DNA of 64,000 nucleotides, from NCBI GenBank assembly GCA_033344815.1, contig JAWPMR010000001.1, positions 4,512,136 to 4,576,135 of the forward strand, given 5' to 3'. The position numbers and the translations under genes are program-made. Positions 46,268 through 55,157 of the stretch are shown here, piece by piece. This DNA is from Paracoccaceae bacterium. Lineage in GTDB: Bacteria; Pseudomonadota; Alphaproteobacteria; Rhodobacterales; Rhodobacteraceae. Position 1 is the stretch's first letter. Every line of letters begins with the position of its first letter. The notes under the pieces are model-generated. The model saw only the letters and a program-made list of their open reading frames with translations. It did no database searches and was not told the DNA's origin.

Positions 46268-47575
46268 TCAGCGTTCGCGCAGGGCCTCAAGGCGGGCCTT
46301 GCGCAGCGGCTTTAACAGGTAATCCAAGACAGTGCGTTCGCCTGTCAGGATGTCAACCGACGCCACCATACCGGTGCGTATCTCGTTGGTTTCCTCGTTG
46401 CGCGTCAACGTGTTCGTTTGCGTCCGCACGATGATCGGGAAATAGGTCTCGCCCGTTGTTTCGTCACGTTCCGCATCCGCGCCGATGCGCACCACGGAAC
46501 CGTCCAGAGCCCCGTAAATGGTGAAATCGAAGGATGTGAGCTTGACCTTCGCAGGCAGGTCCAACCGAATAAAAGCGATGTCTTCCGGGCGCACGCGCGC
46601 CTCCACTTCCAGCTTGTCACCCGCAGGCACGATGCGCGCAACTTCTTCGCCCGGCGCGATGACAGATCTCAGTGTATTGACGTTCAACACTGAAATAATA
46701 CCCCCCACAGGCGCACGCAGGCTGGTGCGGTCCAGCACGTCCGAGGCACGTTTGAGACTTTCATCGATGATGCTCAACTCGTTCAGGGTTTCAGAGCGTT
46801 CTGCGTTGATCTCTGCGCGCCGGTTCAGGTTCAACTCCTCCACACGCGCCTCTGCCTCGCCGAGCGCTGTAGTGGCCTGCGCCCGGCGGCTGAGGACACC
46901 GTCACGCTCCTGGCGTTTCACCGTCCGTTCGCGCTCAATCGGAATGATCTGAGCGCGCGGCACAACACCGGAATCCGTCCGCAGCTTGATCTCTTCGTCC
47001 AGCAGGGTCAGGCTTTCGTCGATCCGCGCGAGGGAACTTGTCAGCTCGTCGATCTCTTGCGAGCGTTGGCTGACTTGCGACATCAGAATGGTACGTTGGG
47101 ATAGATCTGCGGCTTTGCGACTGTCAAACAGCGCCATTTCGCGCAAAGCCAGAGGGCTGTCACTTGCAAGGCCGAGGTCGGAGAAATCGGGTGCGTTTTT
47201 CTGGACCAATTCAGCCTGCAGCCGCACCGCGCGTGCGCTGAGAGCGTCCCGCCGCGCCGTGATTTCGCCGAGACTGGCCGAAGCACCGACATCATCAATA
47301 CGGATCAGAACCTGGCCCGCCTCAACCGTGTCACCCTCTGATATGAGGATTTCACGTACAATGCCGCCTTCAAGGCTTTCCACGTTGCGCGCGCGGCCTG
47401 ACGGGACCACAACGCCCGTCGCGCGGGCCACGACCTCCACCCGCGCCCAACTGGCCCATGCAATAGCAGCAGCGGCAAAAGCCACAAGAAGGATCAGGAA
47501 GAGCGTTAAAAACCATCCGCGACCGGCCGCGGGGGCAGCAGCGTCCTGTTCAAAATTCCACTCCGACCCGCTCAT
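46268..47575 (-). CDS. HlyD-family periplasmic adaptor of the type I secretion system
   Basis: A 435-residue membrane-fusion protein with a short cytoplasmic N-terminus, one membrane helix near residues 21-42, and a lipoyl-like half-motif (VVVPSGRARNVESLEGGIVREILISEG) near 55-80. A long coiled-coil hairpin (about 110-290) and a C-terminal beta-barrel domain follow. It joins the inner-membrane ATPase to the TolC channel. Its start overlaps the ATPase stop (ATGA) and its stop lies one base beyond the adhesin stop on the opposite strand. Neighbourhood makes the adhesin its substrate. Confidence 0.93.
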   Translation of the reverse strand: MSGSEWNFEQDAAAPAAGRGWFLTLFLILLVAFAAAAIAWASWARVEVVARATGVVVPSGRARNVESLEGGIVREILISEGDTVEAGQVLIRIDDVGASASLGEITARRDALSARAVRLQAELVQKNAPDFSDLGLASDSPLALREMALFDSRKAADLSQRTILMSQVSQRSQEIDELTSSLARIDESLTLLDEEIKLRTDSGVVPRAQIIPIERERTVKRQERDGVLSRRAQATTALGEAEARVEELNLNRRAEINAERSETLNELSIIDESLKRASDVLDRTSLRAPVGGIISVLNVNTLRSVIAPGEEVARIVPAGDKLEVEARVRPEDIAFIRLDLPAKVKLTSFDFTIYGALDGSVVRIGADAERDETTGETYFPIIVRTQTNTLTRNEETNEIRTGMVASVDILTGERTVLDYLLKPLRKARLEALRER

Positions 47576-49776
47576 GATTTTGCATCCGATGCCGGTTTCT
47601 GCAACCGTGCAAGGACGTCGTCTTTTGGGCCGTGTTGTTGTAGTTCGCCCGCTGACAAAACTGCAACCTCAGTTACAAGCTGCAACAGCGCCATCCGGTG
47701 TGTCGAAATGATCAGCGTCATGGGGCGGCGTTGCAAGGCGCGCTCAACACCTGCAATGAACAAGGCTTCTGATTGCATATCCATCGAAGAGGTCGGTTCA
47801 TCGAGAATGAGCACGCGGGGTTGAGGCAGGAGCGCCCGTGCCAGGGCCACCATCTGCCGTTGTCCGCCGGAAAGGTTGCGCCCGCGTTCGGTGATTTGCA
47901 TGGCAAACCCGTCAGGATGTGCGGCTGCAATCCGGTCAACACCGGCATCGCGCGAGGCGCGCAGAATGTCTTCGTCACGCGCGCCGGGCAGGCCAAAGGC
48001 GATATTTTCTGCCAGCGTTCCGGAAAAGAGAACCGCCTCTTGCGGCACAAGTTGCACCATGGAGCGCAGCGTTGCCGGTGCGATCTGTTGCGTGTTGATA
48101 TCGTCCAAGAGCAATAAACCTTCGGACGGTGGCCACAGCCCTGCCATGACCCGGATCAGCGACGTCTTGCCAGCCCCGATGGGACCAATGACACCAAGCT
48201 TGCTTTCTGCGGGAACACTGAGAGAGACGGCTTTCAGCGCTGGCAACGCGGCATTCTGATAGGTGAGCGAGATCCCCTTGAGATCCAGCGCTCCGGTCCG
48301 AGATGTCGTGTTGATAGCGCGCGCACGGGCCGCAGCGTCAGAGGGTTTTTGCATCAGCGCATTGAGCGAGCGCAAAGTTGAAAGTGCAAAGCTGCCGCGC
48401 ACAAAAAGCCCTGTAACGGCAGCGGTTGGTGCCAATGCACGTCCCGACAGGATCATTGCGGCGATGACTGCACCCATTGTGATTTGGCCTTCAAGCGCCA
48501 GATACACGCCAATCACCACGATCCCGATGGAGGAGGCTTGCGTGACAAGTGCCGTCATGGTTGTGGCAAAGGTCGCCAGCCTGCGGCTCTTGGCCTGTGC
48601 CTCTGCGGCCTGTGCGCTTTGTGTTTCCCAGCGCGATTGCATGCGGCTTTGGCCCGAAATCGCCTTGAGCGTCTCAATCTCGGAAACGGACTCTGCGGCG
48701 ACCGATGTTTTGGCCCCTCCGGTCGCGCGGTTCTGCTCAGAGGCACCGCGCAACGGGCGCAGAATGAACAACCCCATGATCAATACGAACCCCAGTGCCA
48801 AAGCGGGTGGCAGGGCAAGAGGACCGCCGATGTAGTAGATCAACAGAATAAACAGAACCGCAAACCCAAGGTCGATCAGATTGGACAGGGTTTGCGATGA
48901 AAAGAACTCTGCTACCTGCTCATAGTCTTTGAGCGTATTCATCAGGGCGCCCGATTGCGGGATGTCCCCATCCAGTTGCAGGTTCGCGACATGGCGAAAC
49001 ACGTTTGCAGAGACGCTGCGGTCCACTTTGCGCCCGATGCGATCAATGATCCCGGACCGCACCAATTTGAGAATGGCATCGAACCCGAGAGCCAGTCCGA
49101 CACCCGCCACCAGTGACCAGAGCGTGATAAGTGCTGCATTCGGGAACACACGATCATAGACGTTCATTGTGAACAGAGGCACGGCCAGCGCCAGCAGGTT
49201 GATGAGGACGGAGGCGAGGATCACCTGCGCGTATTCCGGCCAATACGGGCGAAGCGCGCCCCATAGCCAGTGCCTGAATGAATGGCTCGCAGTCTCGTCT
49301 GGCACTGTCTCAACGTGCTGTTGCAGAAAGATCGCGTGGCCCAGATAGGTTTCTTCAAAAGCTGATAAACTGACCGTCAGCGCGTCCGACGACTGACTTG
49401 GCATAAAGACCACACATGATCCATCCGAATTGCGGGTCAAAAGTACGCAGGCGTCTTTGCCGCGCAGCAAGAGCACCGCGGGGAGGTTGTCGGACGCTAT
49501 GTCGGCCAATTTGCGTCGGACCAGACGGGCGCGCATCCCATTGCGATCTGCTGCGGTCAGAGCAAGGTCTGGCGTGAGGCGACCATCCGGCGGTAAGGCA
49601 ATCCCATTGATCAGCGTTTCAATGGCAACGTCGCGCCCCGCCATGCGCATGGCCTCCACAAGGCTTGCCGCCAGCGGATCGCGGGGTTGCGCGGTTAAGG
49701 TCCAATCATCAATGGCCTTGGGTTCATCTGCTTGGGGTGTTCCATCAGAAACGACCCGCGCAGAAATATGGGCCAT
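47572..49776 (-). CDS. Type I secretion ABC transporter (LapB-like, inactive C39-type domain)
   Basis: A 734-residue fused permease-ATPase. The N-terminal ~160 residues have the shape of a C39 peptidase domain, but I see no catalytic cysteine at the expected early position, so it is probably a chaperone-like (C39-like) domain as in RTX/LapA exporters. Six membrane helices follow (about 185-450), then an ABC domain with Walker A GPIGAGKTSL near 535, signature LSGGQRQ near 638 and Walker B VLILDEPTSSMD near 660. It exports the unfolded adhesin using ATP. The ribosome site before the ATG at 49776 is weak. It lies 54 bases after the TolC-type gene. Confidence 0.93.
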   Translation of the reverse strand: MAHISARVVSDGTPQADEPKAIDDWTLTAQPRDPLAASLVEAMRMAGRDVAIETLINGIALPPDGRLTPDLALTAADRNGMRARLVRRKLADIASDNLPAVLLLRGKDACVLLTRNSDGSCVVFMPSQSSDALTVSLSAFEETYLGHAIFLQQHVETVPDETASHSFRHWLWGALRPYWPEYAQVILASVLINLLALAVPLFTMNVYDRVFPNAALITLWSLVAGVGLALGFDAILKLVRSGIIDRIGRKVDRSVSANVFRHVANLQLDGDIPQSGALMNTLKDYEQVAEFFSSQTLSNLIDLGFAVLFILLIYYIGGPLALPPALALGFVLIMGLFILRPLRGASEQNRATGGAKTSVAAESVSEIETLKAISGQSRMQSRWETQSAQAAEAQAKSRRLATFATTMTALVTQASSIGIVVIGVYLALEGQITMGAVIAAMILSGRALAPTAAVTGLFVRGSFALSTLRSLNALMQKPSDAAARARAINTTSRTGALDLKGISLTYQNAALPALKAVSLSVPAESKLGVIGPIGAGKTSLIRVMAGLWPPSEGLLLLDDINTQQIAPATLRSMVQLVPQEAVLFSGTLAENIAFGLPGARDEDILRASRDAGVDRIAAAHPDGFAMQITERGRNLSGGQRQMVALARALLPQPRVLILDEPTSSMDMQSEALFIAGVERALQRRPMTLIISTHRMALLQLVTEVAVLSAGELQQHGPKDDVLARLQKPASDAKS

Positions 49777-49830
49777 GCGCGACTTTTTCGGACTGGTTGG
49801 TTCGGAAATGTCAGACCTCCGTTTCGCAGA

Positions 49831-51264
49831 TCAATCCGACGGCAGACTTTTACGCCAGTCGCGGAAGCTGATGGCGTCATCCCGTGCTCGGTCACCCGGT
49901 GTGTTCAAGCCGGGTGCACCCTGTTCGTTCACTGCATAGGCCTGACTGTCCTCCGGTGGGGTGATGCCCAGTGTTGGCAGCAAGATACCGGCGGCAGCCA
50001 GAAGGCGATATTTGACGAATATTTCCAGAGACCGCGAATTCAACAAGTTGGTTTCGGCCTGAAACAGGGCGTTCTGCGTGTTCAAGACATCAATCAGCGA
50101 TCGCGCACCAACGTCGAATTCCTGCTCGTAAGACGCCAGCAGGTCGCGTGACAAGGAGGCCTGTCGATCCAGGATCGAAGCCCGCCTTTGTGTCGATTTC
50201 AAATTGGACCAGGACTGGCGCACTTCGCGCTCGACCAGGCGGGTTTGCGTCAGAAGACGAGCGCGTTGTTCACTGACGCGTCTGATCTGTTCCTCACGTT
50301 GGCCCCGTTTCCGGTTGCCCTGAAATTCATAACGCAGCACCAGACCGATAGAGGCATCGTTCACTTCCCCCTCAAATCCGCCCACGTCTTCGCCATAGCG
50401 GGTTTCCGCTTCCAGATCGAGCGTGGGGAAACGGTTGGAATCTGCCTGACGAGATAAAGCTTCTGCGGCACCGATGTCGGATTGGAAAAACAGGATGGTG
50501 GGATTGAAACGCCACGCTGTCGCCAGCGTTTGGTCGAGATTGTTGGGCAGCTTACTCCCGATTTCGGGTACGTTTTGCAGATTGTCTGGCGTGACACCCA
50601 CCGTTTCCAGGAACAATGTACGTGCGTCCAGATCGGTCAGTTCAAACTGGATGAGCGTGTCTTCCGCAAGAAACAGGCGTTCCTCTGCTTGCTGCAGATC
50701 GGCAATGCCCAAAACACCGTTGTCATAGGCGCTTTGAATTCGGGCCATGACGTCGCGGTGATACTCCAGATTCACCCGTGCTTTTTGTGTAAGGGCCTGC
50801 GTACGCAAGACTTCGCTATGCACGCGGATGGCTTCAAGGGACAAAAATTCCGACCGCTCAAGCACACGATAGGCTGCCGCATCAATGCGGTAAGCCTGAC
50901 GTTCGATCTCCGAGCGCGTCGACTTTCCGTCATAAATACGCTGGGTGATCCGCGCATTGACTTCATATCCAAAAAGCGCGTCGTCGGATGCGGTCAGGTC
51001 GGTTGTCCGCGTTCCATTGTTGATGCTGCCTTCTGATCGGCCTTCAAGTTCAACACGCGGCGCCCAGAAGCTGCGCGCCTGATCCAGTTCAAACTCAATG
51101 GCTTGCTTATTGGCTTCCGCAGCTTTTATTTCCGGGTTTGTTTCAAGCACGAAGAGGATCGAGTCCTCCAACGAAAGTGCCTGTGCCTGTTGCCCCAGAG
51201 ATGTAAGCGCGAAGAGCGTGCAAACTGGCAATGCTGTGATTGCCTTAGAAATCGTTTTTTTCAT
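49831..51264 (-). CDS. TolC-family outer-membrane channel of the type I secretion system
   Basis: A 477-residue outer-membrane efflux protein with a signal peptide ending near residue 29 (GQQAQALS) and the two-fold repeated helical/beta pattern of TolC: the first half begins LEDSILFVLETNPEIKAAEANKQA, and the second half contains PTILFFQSDIGAAEALSRQA near 265-285. It forms the trimeric exit duct for the adhesin. It heads the leftward operon TolC-ATPase-HlyD. The 139-bp gap to the divergent OmpA-type gene must contain both promoters. Confidence 0.93.
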   Translation of the reverse strand: MKKTISKAITALPVCTLFALTSLGQQAQALSLEDSILFVLETNPEIKAAEANKQAIEFELDQARSFWAPRVELEGRSEGSINNGTRTTDLTASDDALFGYEVNARITQRIYDGKSTRSEIERQAYRIDAAAYRVLERSEFLSLEAIRVHSEVLRTQALTQKARVNLEYHRDVMARIQSAYDNGVLGIADLQQAEERLFLAEDTLIQFELTDLDARTLFLETVGVTPDNLQNVPEIGSKLPNNLDQTLATAWRFNPTILFFQSDIGAAEALSRQADSNRFPTLDLEAETRYGEDVGGFEGEVNDASIGLVLRYEFQGNRKRGQREEQIRRVSEQRARLLTQTRLVEREVRQSWSNLKSTQRRASILDRQASLSRDLLASYEQEFDVGARSLIDVLNTQNALFQAETNLLNSRSLEIFVKYRLLAAAGILLPTLGITPPEDSQAYAVNEQGAPGLNTPGDRARDDAISFRDWRKSLPSD

Positions 51265-51403
51265 TTTTTTACCGATTACTGCTCATCATGCACTGTTGTA
51301 GGCATGTTACAATTGCATAATCAATACTACCAGAGGTAGCCTTGTTGCAACTGTGCTGTCAGTGCAATAACTCCAAGAGAAACAATCAAAAGGCAGGGTC
51401 CAA

Positions 51404-52069
51404 GTGCTGTATCGATTTTTTGCTATCATTCTGCTTGTCTTGCCGTTGTCCGCGACCGCCCAGGACTTCGGTACCATCAACTTTGACTTCGATTCCGACC
51501 AGCTGGATGCGCAGGGAATTGAAGCTGTAACCCAAATTGCCGATCAACTGAAAGAGCGGCAAAGCTACAAGCCCACGGTGGTAGTTGGCTTCACAGATGC
51601 TGTGGGATCAACGACTTACAATGATGGACTCGGGTTGCGTCGGGCTGAAACGGTTGCGGCTGCGCTCGAAGCGCAAGGGGTGCCCGTGAACCGTATCGGC
51701 GCGATAGCCTCCCGTGGCGAACGGGAATTGCTGGTCAGCGTCACCGGACCGGAGCGGCTCAACCGGCGTGTAACGGTCTCGCTGGAAGACATCATGAAGG
51801 CCTGCCGGACCTATCGCGAAATTCCGCTTACGCCGGCATCGGTGGGGGCAGAATTGCAGACGGATCTCAGGACCCGACTGGCAGAGGCGGTACAATCCTT
51901 TGATCAACTTGCCGCCTCTCGGCGAGATGGCGCCGCCTTTCAGATGGCGGGCGCGGCGCGCGAGGACTGCGGGATTGCGGTTGGATATGATGCCGATGCG
52001 GTGCGCAAAGCAGAATACGCACAAAAGTGTTTCTGCAGTTCTGCACGCATGCAGGCGGCGCTCAAATAG
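51404..52069 (+). CDS. OmpA-domain envelope protein
   Basis: A 221-residue exported protein from a GTG start at 51404 (AGGCAGGG upstream). The signal peptide ends near residue 20 (SATAQDF). The OmpA/MotB peptidoglycan-binding domain occupies about residues 20-130, including INFDFDSDQLDAQG near 25-38 and LGLRRAETVAAALEAQGV near 76-93. The C-terminal ~90 residues have no recognised domain and contain four cysteines (one early, then DCGI and KCFCSS). It probably tethers an envelope component to peptidoglycan. Divergent from the secretion operon, so a link with adhesin display is possible but only positional. Confidence 0.85.
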   Translation: MLYRFFAIILLVLPLSATAQDFGTINFDFDSDQLDAQGIEAVTQIADQLKERQSYKPTVVVGFTDAVGSTTYNDGLGLRRAETVAAALEAQGVPVNRIGAIASRGERELLVSVTGPERLNRRVTVSLEDIMKACRTYREIPLTPASVGAELQTDLRTRLAEAVQSFDQLAASRRDGAAFQMAGAAREDCGIAVGYDADAVRKAEYAQKCFCSSARMQAALK

Positions 52070-52144
52070 CCTCAGACGTGATGCGCGCGAGCGGAGAAAG
52101 GCCGAAGCTTTTTCCCGGAAAACTCCGGTCCTCTGGTATGTCTT

Positions 52145-52906
52145 TCAAAAATTGAAAGACACGCCTGCCATGAACCCTTGCTGTTCGACATCATAGAGAA
52201 AATCCGGCTCGTCGCGATCCACCGACAGGTATCGATATCCGAAAACGCCCGATACCGCATCGGTGAATTCATAGCCAACGCCGCCGAGCACATCGACCAT
52301 GGCATCCGAGCCGGCGCCGAATCCGCCCGCATAGGCCCAGCCCGTCGCAAACCAACGATCTGTAATATTTGTCCGTCCCCGCAAGCCGAGGACAGGATCA
52401 AACCAATTGTCGCCTGAGGACGCACTGGTGGCAGGTTGTGTGCCCGCCGAGAGGTTCAGGTCGGTGGATACGTTCCAATACCTCAGTCCGCCACCTGCCC
52501 AAAGGGTCGTCTTTTGGCTATCCCGAACCCTGTATTCCCCCAAGATAGTTCCGATTGAAGAAATTGAATCAACTTCGGCACTCCCAAAGTTAGTGCCCGG
52601 CGTGACGCCTTCTGAATTCAGATTTACATATTGATAATCGAATGTTAGCCCGTAACGCCCTTTGTTGGCATTCAAGATGATCATTCCTGCGAGATCCAGA
52701 TTCTCAAGAATGTCGGAGAAACTCAGATCCACATCAACGGGCGGTAAACCGGACCCATATTGCACAACACCGGTTTGGCCAGCGCCCCAGAGATACGGTG
52801 TAATCCGGTAGTTCCAAGATTCCGAGGATTGCGCGACCACGCCCGTCGCACCCGTACAGGCAGACGCAACGACAACACAAGATAACCGTAAAAGATTTAA
52901 ACCCAT
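52145..52906 (-). CDS. Outer-membrane beta-barrel protein of unknown function
   Basis: A 253-residue protein with a signal peptide ending near residue 26 (GVVAQSSES), alternating hydrophobic strands rich in aromatic and glycine residues, and a C-terminal phenylalanine (GVSFNF), the outer-membrane assembly signal. I chose the ATG at 52906 with GAGAGG eight bases upstream rather than 52951. The core (WNYRITPYLWGAGQTG at the mature start) is seen in many proteobacterial uncharacterised barrels. It is followed by the convergent OmpA-domain gene, and no partner genes suggest a function. Confidence 0.75.
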   Translation of the reverse strand: MGLNLLRLSCVVVASACTGATGVVAQSSESWNYRITPYLWGAGQTGVVQYGSGLPPVDVDLSFSDILENLDLAGMIILNANKGRYGLTFDYQYVNLNSEGVTPGTNFGSAEVDSISSIGTILGEYRVRDSQKTTLWAGGGLRYWNVSTDLNLSAGTQPATSASSGDNWFDPVLGLRGRTNITDRWFATGWAYAGGFGAGSDAMVDVLGGVGYEFTDAVSGVFGYRYLSVDRDEPDFLYDVEQQGFMAGVSFNF

Positions 52907-53232
52907 AAATTCAGCCTCTCGGCACAAACACGAAAATTCATTGTCTTGCACTATCTATACGGTATCAACCTGCGTCAACCTATCGCAATTTCAAATCATT
53001 TTTGGGTTAACACTGCGTTCACTGCATTAGGGGTCGATTCACGCTCATGTGCAAACCGCGTGGTGCAATCGTGCAGAGAAGGAGCCCGTGCAATATCAAC
53101 CGCTTATTTTAACACGAAACACGGCGCACAGACCCCAGCTTCAGGCCCGCGTAACGTGGAGCGCCGTATGTTCGCCTTACCGCGGCTGTCTGATGTTGCC
53201 CAGAATTCGCCGGATACCTCAGGTAAACCGTG
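52907..53232. other. 326-base stretch between two leftward genes, no gene seen
   Basis: Lies between the 3' end of the racemase-type operon and the start of the barrel gene, so it must contain the barrel promoter. I see no supported coding frame, terminator or repeat. Confidence 0.4.
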
Positions 53233-54006
53233 TCAAACTTGCCCTGTTCTTGTTTTAGGATGTTTCGAGAGGAGATCTTCGGGCAAAACGTTCGGTTCTA
53301 TCGCGCTGCTCGCATGCAGCATATGCCACGCTAATACCAGATTGCTGGAAAGAACGGGCAGACCGGTTACGTCACGCAGCCTGGGGATGACGTCCAGGGT
53401 GCGCAGGTTGGTGCAGGATAAAAAAACCGCATCAATATCCACGTCTTTGACCAGCCGACATGCGGCATCCAAGAGCGATTTTTCGTCAATTCGGGCCACT
53501 TTGGCTTCTTGGTCTTCGGCGAAAGTGCCAAAAACGGGTGTCTCAATTTTCTGGTCTGACAGGGTCTGACGCAGCTTTTGGGATACGCTTTCGACATAGG
53601 GCGACAGGAAGGCAATTCGGCTGACACGCAAAGCGCTGCATGCCGCAAAAAGCGCGGAAACCGGTTCCGTTACGACGATTGTCTGCGTACCCTGGCGTAT
53701 GCATTGAGCGACGCGTGCTGCGCCGATTTCGGCCGTGCCGGATGTGCAACCATAGCCAAGCACATCAAACGTGACGCCGCGCGGCAAAACGCGTGCGGCC
53801 GCCGCAAGGTGGTGTTCCATTTCCGCAAGGGTCTCGGATGTAACGGTGGTTGAGGATGGCACGCGGGTGACTTGTAGGCTGACATCTGCGGGAAGAAGGC
53901 GGCGTAAGTCATCTTCAAGCGTGACATCTGATTGCAGCACAATGAGACCCAGTTGCGGGCGCGTGCTCTGATCGAGAGTGTAGTCAAAGATCCGATCCGC
54001 CATCAT
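53233..54006 (-). CDS. Asp/Glu racemase-fold protein (maleate isomerase/EutA-like)
   Basis: A 257-residue protein with the two cysteines expected of the arylmalonate decarboxylase/maleate isomerase/EutA group: one in LGYGCTSGTAEIG near residue 84 and one in FLSCTNLRT near 195. These act as acid and base on a carbanion intermediate. Third gene of a leftward operon, starting in an ATGA overlap with the M24 gene. EutA proteins belong to hydroxyectoine utilisation, where a racemase-like step is proposed, and the partners here fit that kind of pathway. Maleate isomerisation or amino-acid racemisation remain possible. Confidence 0.8.
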   Translation of the reverse strand: MMADRIFDYTLDQSTRPQLGLIVLQSDVTLEDDLRRLLPADVSLQVTRVPSSTTVTSETLAEMEHHLAAAARVLPRGVTFDVLGYGCTSGTAEIGAARVAQCIRQGTQTIVVTEPVSALFAACSALRVSRIAFLSPYVESVSQKLRQTLSDQKIETPVFGTFAEDQEAKVARIDEKSLLDAACRLVKDVDIDAVFLSCTNLRTLDVIPRLRDVTGLPVLSSNLVLAWHMLHASSAIEPNVLPEDLLSKHPKTRTGQV

Positions 54007-55157
54007 ATTAACCTTGGGAGCTGTCGTGGCGCTGGTGTTGACAGGTATTCCGCGCCGGTTTCGGTGATCACGATATTTTCCTCATGCACGAGAGTTTGGC
54101 CGGAGGCGATCTCTATGCCGGGTTCCAGCGTCAGCACCATGCCGGGAACAAGCTTGGTCCGATCGGCCGCGATCAGAGAGGGCCATTCGGTCAGTTGCAT
54201 GCCCAGCCCATGGCCCAATCGCCCCGCGACTTCCCCTCCGGCGACGATGCGGTCCATGCAGTGAAACAAATCTGCGGCGGTTATACCGGGACGCGCAAGC
54301 TCAAAAGCCTGATCCGTGGCTTCCAGCAACTGGGCATAGGCATCATCCACCGCACCGCTGACCGTTCCGATGGCGAAATTGCGATCAAAATCGCAGAAAT
54401 AGCCATCAAAAACCACGCCGGTGTCCAGCATCAGAACGTCGCCATCCTCAAGCGGCTTGGAAACGGCCGGTGCAATAACGTCACCGTACCCGCCCGGGCC
54501 AGCGCCTCCCGCAAGATAGGCAACCCAATCGGCACCTTCTTGAAGGCACAGGATTTGAAACTCTCGAAATACAGCGTCCAGGGGAGCGCCCGTCTGTGCA
54601 ATCTCCTTCACGCGGGCGAAACTGCAATCCGCCACAGCGCAGGCAGTGCGGATCTTTTCAATCTCGCGCGGCGATTTTACCATCCGAAGGGTGCGCATGA
54701 TGCTGTGATCATGAACCATCACGCGCGGTTCAACGGCGGACTTCAATGCGGCCCAGGACGTCAGGGGCATGCGCAGATGGCTTTCCATGTCACTGGGCAC
54801 ACCGATCCGGCCGTTCTGGGGCACAAACTCGCTAATAGCGTCCGCCAGAAGGTTTACCCCATCATCGGTATAGTCAGGGGACCGCCATGTCCGGATGTCG
54901 CTGATCCAGCTTTGTCCCATAAGGTGCGCACCTATGGATGGAATGATCGCGATGGGGGTCCCGCTCTGGGGCAGGAGGACAAACCAAGGTCGCGTCGGGC
55001 TTTCCCAGAACCGGGTGAGAAACCCAGTGAAATAGCGCATTTCGGGCTCAGTGGTCAGCAACAATGCGTCCAGATCTGCCTGTGCCATTTGTCTTTGCGC
55101 AGCCTTTACCCGATGTTGGTATTCCTCATTTGGAAATCCACGCGTTGACGTGATCAC
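54003..55157 (-). CDS. M24-family (aminopeptidase P/creatinase-fold) hydrolase
   Basis: A 384-residue pita-bread-fold protein with an N-terminal creatinase-like domain (to about 140) and a C-terminal catalytic domain. All dimetal ligands appear present: aspartates in LMLDTGVVF and CDFDRNF near 243-256, histidine in RLGHGLGMQ near 314, and glutamates in LTLEPGIEI near 346 and VHEENIVIT near 360. It should hydrolyse a Xaa-Pro-like bond or a cyclic amide; the ectoine hydrolase DoeA/EutD is a family member. GTG start at 55157 overlaps the PLP gene stop. I cannot tell dipeptide from ectoine-type substrate by sequence. Confidence 0.85.
   Translation of the reverse strand: MITSTRGFPNEEYQHRVKAAQRQMAQADLDALLLTTEPEMRYFTGFLTRFWESPTRPWFVLLPQSGTPIAIIPSIGAHLMGQSWISDIRTWRSPDYTDDGVNLLADAISEFVPQNGRIGVPSDMESHLRMPLTSWAALKSAVEPRVMVHDHSIMRTLRMVKSPREIEKIRTACAVADCSFARVKEIAQTGAPLDAVFREFQILCLQEGADWVAYLAGGAGPGGYGDVIAPAVSKPLEDGDVLMLDTGVVFDGYFCDFDRNFAIGTVSGAVDDAYAQLLEATDQAFELARPGITAADLFHCMDRIVAGGEVAGRLGHGLGMQLTEWPSLIAADRTKLVPGMVLTLEPGIEIASGQTLVHEENIVITETGAEYLSTPAPRQLPRLI

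Noticed and set aside
52946..53569. Plus-strand frame of 207 codons upstream of and across the racemase gene
   Set aside because: Its second half is antisense to the racemase-fold gene and the first half has no ribosome site or recognisable sequence.
54084..55148. Plus-strand frame of 354 codons opposite the M24 gene
   Set aside because: Antisense to a gene with complete catalytic ligands; translation shows no domain.
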